The translations under genes were made by a program, and so were the position numbers. Shown piece by piece: positions 1 to 5,674 of a DNA stretch of 6,794 nucleotides (its first letter is position 1; each line of letters opens with the position of its first letter). Source of the stretch: a bacterium (GTDB taxonomy: Bacteria > AUK180 > JAQVHJ01); assembly GCA_028696285.1 (NCBI GenBank), contig JAQVHJ010000135.1, positions 1 to 6,794 of the forward strand, read 5' to 3'. The notes under the pieces were generated by a model. It was given only the letters and a program-made list of their open reading frames with translations. It was not told the origin of the DNA and made no database searches.

Positions 1-8
1 TAAAATCA

Positions 9-34
9 GTTCGAGTTCGAGTATGGAGTTCGAG
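9..34. repeat. GTTCGAG heptamer repeats
   Basis: GTTCGAG occurs at 9-15, again at 15-21 sharing the end G, and at 28-34. The array may continue beyond the left edge of the window. It is a short low-complexity repeat with no visible function. Confidence 0.5.
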
Positions 35-120
35 ACGTCATATAAAAATACTCCCCGATTAGGAAGGCATCCATGAACCACTCATTTCATTCGGGTTCAG
101 GACTGAAGAACTCAAACTTG

Positions 121-196
121 AATCTCTGACTGAGATTTCCTGAGGAAATCTTTCCGTGGGGATAGAACGCTTTTAGCCCACCATTTCAATGGTGGG
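121..196. repeat. REP-like block of hairpins
   Basis: Two perfect stems lie close together. GATTTCC (134-140) pairs with GGAAATC (144-150) across a 3-base loop, and CCCACCATT (177-185) pairs with AATGGTGGG (188-196) across a 2-base gap. The 26 bases between them include GATAGAACGC and TTTTAG. A third possible stem, AATCTC (121-126) with GAGATT (132-137), overlaps the first, so the two cannot form together. Paired GC-rich hairpins of this kind resemble REP/BIME elements moved by REP-associated tyrosine transposases (RAYTs). No such transposase gene is in the window, so that link is inference. Confidence 0.5.
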
Positions 197-258
197 TGTG
201 AATGCAGAAAAAGAATTTCGCAGAGTTCAAATAAATTTAAAAATTAAAAAATATCATT

Positions 259-284
259 AATGTAATGCTTTTTTACATTACATT
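259..284. repeat. 9-bp inverted repeat with T-rich loop
   Basis: AATGTAATG (259-267) is followed after 8 bases by its exact reverse complement CATTACATT (276-284). The T-run lies inside the loop rather than after the stem, so this is not a standard intrinsic terminator. It directly precedes the heptamer array and the large repeats and may mark the edge of that inserted material. Confidence 0.5.
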
Positions 285-286
285 CC

Positions 287-319
287 GAATCACGGTTCAC
301 GAATCACGAATCACGATTC
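287..319. repeat. AATCACG heptamer array
   Basis: Consecutive 7-base units AATCACG (288-294), GTTCACG (295-301, degenerate), AATCACG (302-308) and AATCACG (309-315) run directly into the first copy of the large repeat. A single AATCACG also starts the second copy at 430-436. The tract therefore looks like expansion of the left end of the large repeat by slippage. Confidence 0.6.
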
Positions 320-416
320 TGGATCGCCACAGTCACTTCGTTCCTTCGCGATGACATTATGACATCTGCAAACCCAATAACGTCAGTAGTCATTGCGAGT
401 GTAGCGAAGCAATCTC
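307..416. repeat. Palindromic dispersed repeat, copy 1
   Basis: Bases 307-399 match 428-520 at 91 of 93 positions; the differences are A329/G450 and C369/T490. Inside the copy, the left arm at 321-355 begins GGATCGCC and ends TCGCGATGAC. The right arm at 389-416 begins GTCATTGCGA and ends GCAATCTC. Allowing G-U pairs the two arms are imperfect reverse complements, so the unit could fold into a long hairpin. The arm ends resemble short palindromes that many bacterial genomes carry in intergenic DNA. There is no open reading frame or transposase, so if mobile it would be non-autonomous. Confidence 0.7.
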
Positions 417-427
417 TCTTTGTTTTT

Positions 428-549
428 CGAATCACGATTCTGGATCGCCGCAGTCACTTCGTTCCTTCGCGATGACATTATGACATCTGTAAACCCAATA
501 ACGTCAGTAGTCATTGCGAGAAGTTCTAAGGGAACAACGGAGCAATCTC
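428..549. repeat. Palindromic dispersed repeat, copy 2
   Basis: This is the second copy of the element at 307-416, offset by 121 bases in direct orientation. The first 93 bases (428-520) are nearly identical to copy 1. After the shared CATTGCGAG the right arm differs: copy 2 has AAGTTCTAAGGGAACAACGG before GCAATCTC, where copy 1 has only TGTAGCGAA. The two elements thus share the left arm and outer end but carry right arms of different length and sequence, about 96 against 108 bases from GGATCGCC to AATCTC. Confidence 0.7.
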
Positions 550-654
550 ATATTTAAATTTGATTATATTTTTTAAATGTTTCCACATCTTTTTAAATCA
601 TATGTGTTTCACTTACTGAAATTATTTATTTGCCTATATATATATTTATAGATT

Positions 655-677
655 TTTCCCATGAATTTTTGGGGAAA
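655..677. repeat. Weak hairpin past the TPR gene
   Basis: TTTCCC (655-660) pairs with GGGAAA (672-677) across an 11-base loop. On the minus strand, which is transcribed from the TPR gene, the stem is followed by A-rich rather than T-rich sequence, so I do not call it a terminator. Confidence 0.25.
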
Positions 678-712
678 CTCCTGAGAAGTAGCCTTCTTAG
701 AATTGAACTTAT

Positions 713-2833
713 TTATTGATCTTCTTTTAATTTCTGTGAAAGCAAAGCAACTTTCTGACCGATATTCCTGAAGTTGTAATCTTCCTTGAATACATCACTG
801 AACCATTTCAGAGCGCTTCCGATATTACCCTGCTTTTCATATATAGTTCCTAACCGGTACTTTAATTCAAGTTTCTCTTCAGGTTTGAAATTCCCATTCT
901 GAATACCTTTGTTGCACCAAAGAACTGCTAAATCGAAGTTGTTCAACTGAACATAGCAGTCCGCGATCATGTCACATGCCTGGAGATAATATTTCAGTGA
1001 TTTTATTGTTGTTTCAAAGTGGTTTATCGCCTTCTCAAACATTCCCATCTCTCTGAAAGCAATACCAAGATTGAAATGTGAATAGTAATCTTCATTTGAA
1101 ACACTGCTTTTCAAGCGCTCATCAAATATATCTATGAGTGAAATTTCAGTCAATTTTTCCTTTGCTCCCGGGTGTTCAGGATAAATAGAAAGGATTTTTT
1201 TATATATTTCTGATGCCTGGGCAATCTTTCCGTTATCAACAAATTTTTCCGCCTGTTTCATATAATCATTGATTAGGATCTCTGTTTTTTCTCCAACACC
1301 GTTATCAAACATATCTACTTTTTCAAGACTTTCGGTCATTTTCTTAAAAATCTTGAATGCCGTTGAAACATCTCCTTTCTTCCCTGCAATTTCTGCGGCT
1401 GTTCCGAATGCAAATATCGCTCCGCGGAAATTGGAAATTTCACAGTATAAATCTCCAAGCAGTTCCAGGGCCTTAATATCGTTAGGTAACTTTTCAAGAA
1501 GGAGTTTAGCAGAGTTTATTGCAGAATTGAAGTCTTTCTCTTTTGAGAATTTTAAAACTTCTTCCAGAACAAGATTTGCTTCCGGATTCTCAAATATTAT
1601 ATCATTCTCTTCCTGGTCACTGACAGAATCAGAAGTTAATTGGATATTATCGGAAAATTTCATTGAGTATTCAATGTCTTTGATCTTTTGTTCAATATCC
1701 TTTTCAGCAGGATTTATCTGAAGGATCTTTTTTCCCAACTCAATTGCATTTCTCTGAAGATTCTGTTTGACATACATATCCATGACTCTTTTGTATTTAT
1801 CAATCGCTTCAATAAGCATGCCTTTCCTGACGCTAAGGTCGCCCCAGCCCTCAAGTGCGTATGCATTGTCGGGGAAGAAATTCAGGATTTTCCTGTAAAT
1901 CCTTTCCATATCATCAATGCTGTCCTTCTGAGTATATAACCGTAACGCCCACGAATAATATTCAAGCGTATCAGACATCAGTTTCTTGATAGAGAAGATG
2001 TCGCCGATTCCTTCAATTGCAGGAATACATTCACTGTTAATCTTTAAACATTTTCTGAAGACCATGTCTGCATTTGAATAATTTTTCTGGAGGAGGTAAA
2101 GGCGCGCAAGTTCAAGATAAGCTTTTACATGAGAAGGATTCAATGCAATGGTTGCCTTCAATTCATCCATTGCCTTTTTCGGTTCCTTCTGATACAGAAA
2201 GATAAAAGCCATTCCATAATGGACTTCAGGATTATTAGGTTCGATTTCGAGAGCCTTCTTGACGATGGATAACGCAGTTTCATAAGCACCTTTATCACAG
2301 TAAATCTGGGCAACTGAGATATATTCCGATAACGCATTATGAATCAGGTTTTCAATTTTGTAGTTATTCGCAAGTTTTAACCGGAGGTTAATATCTCCCG
2401 GTTTAAGGCGAATTGAATTCTGAAGCGCATTCAAACTTTGAATCCCTAAATTGGCCTCGATGAATTTATCGCTGGCCTTTTCATAGTAGTTCGATGATTC
2501 TTCATTCAACCCGCTCAACTCATACATCTGGGCAAGATCGAAATAATACGAACCTTCACCGGGCTTCAATTCAATTAATTTTTTATAAATGAGAATGGTC
2601 TTTTCAGGTAAATTCCGTTCCTTACTGATTCCCGCAGCTTTTTCATAAGCTTGGATGCCTTCTTCTAATTTCTCACGCTTGATATAGGCATCACCCATGA
2701 TTTTCATGTATTCAACATTCTTCGGATTATCCTTGAGAATTTTCTCGCAGTATTTTATTACTGTCTTATAATTTTTCTTCTGAAATTCAATGTAAACTTT
2801 CTCTGTTAATGGTTTTCTTGAAAATAATCCCAT
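713..2833 (-). CDS. Tetratricopeptide-repeat (TPR) protein, 706 aa
   Basis: This is a soluble, nearly all-helical protein made of tandem TPR-type helix pairs, which normally form a curved scaffold for protein-protein contacts; its partner is unknown. Clear repeats include residues about 20-70, 80-125, 183-232 (ending ALEIEPNN), 235-265, 322-355 (GWGDLSVRKGML), 433-480, 531-555 and 583-690. The arrays are split by an acidic, probably unstructured linker at about 392-420 (SDSVSDQEEND). The last 125 residues (DYYSHFNLGIAFREMGMFE onward) form a compact three-repeat module. There is no signal peptide, membrane segment or catalytic domain. The ATG at 2833 is supported by GGAG at 2841-2844, seven bases away. 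It is transcribed divergently from tex and stands alone. Assembly scaffold, motility or secretion accessory roles are all possible and cannot be told apart here. Confidence 0.9.
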   Translation of the reverse strand: MGLFSRKPLTEKVYIEFQKKNYKTVIKYCEKILKDNPKNVEYMKIMGDAYIKREKLEEGIQAYEKAAGISKERNLPEKTILIYKKLIELKPGEGSYYFDLAQMYELSGLNEESSNYYEKASDKFIEANLGIQSLNALQNSIRLKPGDINLRLKLANNYKIENLIHNALSEYISVAQIYCDKGAYETALSIVKKALEIEPNNPEVHYGMAFIFLYQKEPKKAMDELKATIALNPSHVKAYLELARLYLLQKNYSNADMVFRKCLKINSECIPAIEGIGDIFSIKKLMSDTLEYYSWALRLYTQKDSIDDMERIYRKILNFFPDNAYALEGWGDLSVRKGMLIEAIDKYKRVMDMYVKQNLQRNAIELGKKILQINPAEKDIEQKIKDIEYSMKFSDNIQLTSDSVSDQEENDIIFENPEANLVLEEVLKFSKEKDFNSAINSAKLLLEKLPNDIKALELLGDLYCEISNFRGAIFAFGTAAEIAGKKGDVSTAFKIFKKMTESLEKVDMFDNGVGEKTEILINDYMKQAEKFVDNGKIAQASEIYKKILSIYPEHPGAKEKLTEISLIDIFDERLKSSVSNEDYYSHFNLGIAFREMGMFEKAINHFETTIKSLKYYLQACDMIADCYVQLNNFDLAVLWCNKGIQNGNFKPEEKLELKYRLGTIYEKQGNIGSALKWFSDVFKEDYNFRNIGQKVALLSQKLKEDQ

Positions 2834-2840
2834 TTTTACA

Positions 2841-2844
2841 CTCC
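2841..2844 (-). promoter_or_regulatory. Ribosome binding site of the TPR gene
   Basis: GGAG on the minus strand lies seven bases upstream of the ATG, the usual spacing. This fixes the start at 2833. Confidence 0.75.
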
Positions 2845-2861
2845 AAGATTAATTTTAAATT

Positions 2862-2890
2862 ATTATATCAGAATATTATTTTTAAATCAA
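2862..2890 (-). promoter_or_regulatory. Sigma70-type promoter of the TPR gene
   Basis: On the minus strand TTGATT (2885-2890) is followed by a 17-base spacer and a perfect TATAAT (2862-2867). A TG one base before the -10 (2869-2870) makes it an extended -10. The predicted start of transcription near 2855 leaves a leader of about 20 bases that contains the ribosome binding site. Confidence 0.75.
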
Positions 2891-2942
2891 GTAAAAAATT
2901 AAAATAAAGAAAGGAAAAATATCCGGTGATGTATGAAAATAA

Positions 2943-2971
2943 TTGAAAAATAACAGAAAACATGTTATAAT
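2943..2971 (+). promoter_or_regulatory. Sigma70-type promoter of tex
   Basis: TTGAAA (2943-2948), a 17-base spacer and a perfect TATAAT (2966-2971), with TG at 2963-2964 giving an extended -10. Transcription would begin near 2978, about 20 bases before the ATG. Its -35 box lies 52 bases from the -35 box of the opposing TPR promoter. Confidence 0.8.
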
Positions 2972-2983
2972 GCACGAAATTTG

Positions 2984-2992
2984 AAAGGAAGG
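2984..2992 (+). promoter_or_regulatory. Ribosome binding site of tex
   Basis: AAAGGAAGG ends five bases before the ATG at 2998. It is a strong Shine-Dalgarno site and supports this start. Confidence 0.75.
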
Positions 2993-2997
2993 TAAAG

Positions 2998-5103
2998 ATG
3001 AGTTTAGACCTTATAGTAAAGCAGATAGTTGAAGATTTAAAGATAAAAACAGATTCGGTCAGTGAGACTGTTAAGCTTTTTGAAGATGGAGCAACCATCC
3101 CGTTCATTTCAAGGTACAGAAAAGAGCGGACAGGGAACCTTGACGAGACTGAAGTCAGAAATGTATTTGAAAAGCTTGAATATTACAAGGAGCTGGAGAA
3201 ACGGAAGGAGACTATTTTAAAAACGATTGCAGAGCAGGGGAAACTGACAGAGGAATTAGAGGAACTGATAAAGAATTGCCGGGATAAGAATGTCCTTGAA
3301 GATATTTACTTGCCGTATAAACCAAAGAAGAGGACAAGAGCAACGATTGCTAAAGAGAAGGGGTTGGAGCCCCTTGCGCTCCTGATTTTTAATCAGGAAG
3401 AAATTTCGGAATCGCGGGAGGAGATTATTTCTAAATATATTGATGCAGAAAAGAATGTTAATTCCGAAGCTGAAGCGCTCCAGGGTGCCCGGGATATTAT
3501 TGCAGAAATAGTTTCAGAAGATTCTGACGTGAGAGGTTTTCTCAGGGATAGTTTCAAATCAACAGGTGCATTATCTTCTTCTGTTAAAAAAGAATGGTTG
3601 GAGAAGAAGTCGAAATTTCAGGACTACTACAGTTTTTCAGAGTCTTATGAAAAATCGCCGTCACACAGAGTATTAGCAATGCGCCGTGGGGAGAAGGAAG
3701 GTGTATTATCAAGGAAAGTAACGGTTGATGATGAATTTTTGGTATCGGAATTGGAAAAGAAAATTATTAAGAAGAGCGGATTTATTTTTGAGAATGAATT
3801 ACGCAGCTCAATTTCAGACAGTTATAAGCGGCTGCTTGTGCCTTCTATTGAGAATGAAGTTTTAAATTTAAAATTAGAAGAAGCGGAAGAGGAAGCGATA
3901 AAGGTTTTTACGAAAAATTTAAGAAACCTGTTATTGGCTCCCCCAGCCGGGAATAAAGTAATAATGGGAGTTGATCCCGGGTTCCGGACAGGATGCAAGG
4001 TTGCTATAATCGATGAACAGGGTAATTATAAAGAATACAAGGCAATATTTCCGCATGAACCACAGAAGAAAACAGAGGAAGCTGAATATGTAATTTTAGA
4101 GTTCATAAGAAAATATAATGTTGAATTGATCTCAATCGGGAACGGAACAGCATCAAAGGAAACGGATATCTTTATCAGGAATATAATTAAAAAAAATAAT
4201 CTTCAAGTAAAATCTGTTGTTGTCAGTGAAGCCGGCGCGTCAGTCTATTCAGCATCCCGGAATGCTGTGAAGGAATTCCCGGATTTAGACGTAACTGTCA
4301 GAGGCGCAATCAGCATAGCCAGGCGGCTTCAGGATCCATTGGCGGAATTAGTAAAGATAGACCCCAAATCAATTGGAGTGGGGCAGTATCAGCATGATGT
4401 GAACCAGACTCGTTTAAAGGAAGCGTTGGATTTGACTGTTGAATCCTGTGTGAATTTTGTCGGGACTGAATTAAATACTGCGTCCGTTGAACTGCTGTCG
4501 TATGTTTCAGGGATAAACCGTGGGATTGCGGAGAATATTGTTAAATACAGGATTGACAGCGGGAGTTTTAAGAATCGTAAGGAGTTATTGAAGGTCCCGA
4601 AGCTTGGGCCAAAGGCTTATGAACAGGCCGCAGGTTTCCTGAGAATCAGGAACAGTGAAAATCCACTGGATAATTCATCCATTCACCCGGAATCGTATAA
4701 GATAGTTCAAAAAATGGCAAAGGAACATAATATAAAAATCGAAGAATTAATCGGGAATGAAGAGAAGATAAAGAAGATAAATATCAATTCATATATAACA
4801 GAAGAAGTCGGACTACTCACGCTTCGGGATATAATAGAAGAGTTAAAGAAACCCGGCCGTGACCCGAGAGCCGAGTTTAAAAGTATCCAGTTTTCCGATT
4901 CAATTAATGAAATCAGTGATTTGAAAGAAGGGATGGTACTAAGCGGAACAGTTACTAATGTAACCAATTTCGGGGCGTTTGTAGATATTGGCGTGCATCA
5001 GGACGGTCTGTGCATATCTCAAATCTATCAGATAAATTTGTCAAAGATCCCCATACAGAAGTATCAGTCGGGGACATCATACAGGTACAAGTCCTCAGTG
5101 TAG
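2998..5103 (+). CDS. tex: Transcription accessory protein Tex, C-terminus frameshifted
   Basis: Tex is a conserved cytoplasmic nucleic-acid-binding protein linked to transcription and RNA handling, related to eukaryotic Spt6. The N-terminal helical region has the family motif FISRYRKERTGNLDE (about residues 36-50). The YqgF/RNase H-like fold spans about 321-450, with VIMGVDPGFRTG (321-332), GNGTASKETD (381-390) and SEAGASVYSAS (410-420). Helix-hairpin-helix repeats lie at about 495-550 (VSGI and KVPKLGPKA). An S1 domain begins at about 641 (GMVLSGTVTNVTNFGAFVDI). At residue 671 the reading frame leaves the family sequence and ends after 30 unrelated residues. The next frame supplies a perfect S1 ending, so one base appears lost near 5010; the repaired protein would be 714 residues. 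This is either a sequencing or assembly error or a real mutation disabling the RNA-binding domain. Confidence 0.93.
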   Translation: MSLDLIVKQIVEDLKIKTDSVSETVKLFEDGATIPFISRYRKERTGNLDETEVRNVFEKLEYYKELEKRKETILKTIAEQGKLTEELEELIKNCRDKNVLEDIYLPYKPKKRTRATIAKEKGLEPLALLIFNQEEISESREEIISKYIDAEKNVNSEAEALQGARDIIAEIVSEDSDVRGFLRDSFKSTGALSSSVKKEWLEKKSKFQDYYSFSESYEKSPSHRVLAMRRGEKEGVLSRKVTVDDEFLVSELEKKIIKKSGFIFENELRSSISDSYKRLLVPSIENEVLNLKLEEAEEEAIKVFTKNLRNLLLAPPAGNKVIMGVDPGFRTGCKVAIIDEQGNYKEYKAIFPHEPQKKTEEAEYVILEFIRKYNVELISIGNGTASKETDIFIRNIIKKNNLQVKSVVVSEAGASVYSASRNAVKEFPDLDVTVRGAISIARRLQDPLAELVKIDPKSIGVGQYQHDVNQTRLKEALDLTVESCVNFVGTELNTASVELLSYVSGINRGIAENIVKYRIDSGSFKNRKELLKVPKLGPKAYEQAAGFLRIRNSENPLDNSSIHPESYKIVQKMAKEHNIKIEELIGNEEKIKKININSYITEEVGLLTLRDIIEELKKPGRDPRAEFKSIQFSDSINEISDLKEGMVLSGTVTNVTNFGAFVDIGVHQDGLCISQIYQINLSKIPIQKYQSGTSYRYKSSV

Positions 5104-5141
5104 ATATAGAACTTAAAAGAATTGCTTTGAAAAAAAATTAG
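5010..5141 (+). other. Displaced in-frame tail of tex S1 domain
   Basis: Reading from GTG at 5010 in the -1 frame relative to the upstream tex frame gives V followed by 42 codons and TAG at 5139-5141. The product reads HISNLSDKFVKDPH, then TEVSVGDIIQVQVLSVDIEL, then KRIALKKN, which is the typical end of a Tex/S1 domain. In a normal gene DGL would be followed by V-H-I-S, encoded CTG-GTG-CAT; the window has CTG-TG-CAT, one G short. No slippery heptamer is visible at the junction, so programmed frameshifting is unlikely. Confidence 0.9.
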
Positions 5142-5151
5142 GGGACAGCCC

Positions 5152-5175
5152 TTGCGATTATTGCGATTTTTTTTT
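5152..5175 (+). other. TTGCGAT direct repeat and T9 tract after tex
   Basis: TTGCGAT at 5152-5158 recurs at 5161-5167 and runs into nine Ts (5167-5175). GGGGACAGCCC just upstream (5141-5151) can form only a 3-base-pair stem. The T-run could help end tex transcription, but no stable stem sits directly before it, so I do not call an intrinsic terminator. It abuts the -35 box of the next promoter. Confidence 0.4.
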
Positions 5176-5176
5176 C

Positions 5177-5205
5177 TTGACTTTTAATCTAATTTTAAAT
5201 ATAAT
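5177..5205 (+). promoter_or_regulatory. Sigma70-type promoter of the cyclase operon
   Basis: TTGACT (5177-5182), a 17-base spacer and a perfect TATAAT (5200-5205) lie just after the T-run. This is the closest match to consensus in the window and should drive the cyclase and the downstream DUF255 gene from a start near 5212, leaving a very short leader. Confidence 0.8.
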
Positions 5206-5217
5206 GTATGAAAAGAT

Positions 5218-5223
5218 AAGGAG
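5218..5223 (+). promoter_or_regulatory. Ribosome binding site of the cyclase gene
   Basis: AAGGAG ends six bases before the ATG at 5230, which selects that start over the ATG at 5225, which is in a different frame and only two bases from the site. Confidence 0.75.
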
Positions 5224-5229
5224 TATGAT

Positions 5230-5670
5230 ATGGAGAAGAAGCAATTAACGGTGTGCCTGGTAGATATTGCAGGATTTATGAAGAAGATGGCAAGTAAATC
5301 TGAGGAGGATCTGATCAATGAACTTCAGGGGTATTATGAGAAGGTGGGGGATATTATTTACGAACATAACGGTAAAATAATTAAATATATCGGGGATGCG
5401 ATTCTTTTTACATTCAATCTTGCGGATGATGCGCGTATAGCTGCGGAGTATATACGTAAGATAAAGATTTGTGATTGTGAGATCAGGGTTAGTATCGCAA
5501 CAGGTAAGGTTTATGAAGGTGAATTCGGACATAAGAATCTCAGGGTACGCGATATTTTCGGGAGAACTGTAAATTTAGCGGCGACAATGATGGGGAAGGC
5601 CGAAAAAAGCTATTCATATATTATCATGGATGATGAGACAAGGAAAGCGCTTGGGAAGGATGTCGAGTAG
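5230..5670 (+). CDS. Single-domain class III nucleotide cyclase, short
   Basis: This is a class III adenylate/guanylate cyclase catalytic domain, which would make cAMP or cGMP from ATP or GTP as a cytoplasmic dimer. The two metal-binding aspartates are D12 (VDIAGF) and D56 (KYIGDAILFTF). K52 and D108 (RDIFG) are at the purine-recognition positions and are the adenine-type pair. The transition-state asparagine is N115 (TVNLAA). The arginine normally four residues later (VNLAAR) is T119 here, so catalysis may be weak or altered. The protein is 146 residues and stops at DETRKALGKDVE, lacking the final strands most domains have after this helix. It has no sensor, membrane or HAMP part. It has its own strong promoter and lies four bases before the next gene. 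It may be an unusual active enzyme, a degenerate one, or a nucleotide-binding regulator. Confidence 0.85.
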   Translation: MEKKQLTVCLVDIAGFMKKMASKSEEDLINELQGYYEKVGDIIYEHNGKIIKYIGDAILFTFNLADDARIAAEYIRKIKICDCEIRVSIATGKVYEGEFGHKNLRVRDIFGRTVNLAATMMGKAEKSYSYIIMDDETRKALGKDVE

Positions 5671-5674
5671 TTAA

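Larger units (their letters stand above)
1..712. other. Non-coding, repeat-rich intergenic region
   Basis: I find no convincing gene here in any frame; the only ATG-led frames are a few tens of codons long and lack ribosome binding sites. The stretch is instead built of short palindromes and repeats, listed separately: GTTCGAG heptamers at 9-34, hairpins at 121-150, 177-196 and 259-284, an AATCACG heptamer array at 287-315, and two near-identical 93-base units at 307-399 and 428-520. The remainder (550-712) is AT-rich, with an alternating TA run near 635-648 and a weak hairpin at 655-677. It lies downstream of the leftward TPR gene, but I see no hairpin followed by a T-run on the minus strand that would be a clear terminator for that gene. 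Confidence 0.75.

Noticed and set aside
259..284. Rho-independent terminator
   Set aside because: The T-run is inside the loop of the inverted repeat rather than after the stem, and no gene ends nearby on the plus strand.
307..549. CRISPR array
   Set aside because: There are only two units, each 93 bases and internally palindromic, with no short regular repeats or unique spacers, and no cas gene is nearby.
655..712. Intrinsic terminator for the TPR gene
   Set aside because: The stems at 655-677 and 684-697 are weak, and neither is followed by a T-run on the minus strand.
1269..1939. Plus-strand open frames inside the TPR gene
   Set aside because: They lie antisense to a long, clearly TPR-coding frame, have no ribosome binding sites, and give hydrophobic, serine- and phenylalanine-rich text typical of antisense shadows.
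5000..5020. Programmed -1 frameshift in tex
   Set aside because: No X-XXY-YYZ slippery heptamer is present at the junction, and Tex genes are not known to use recoding; a one-base loss explains the data better.
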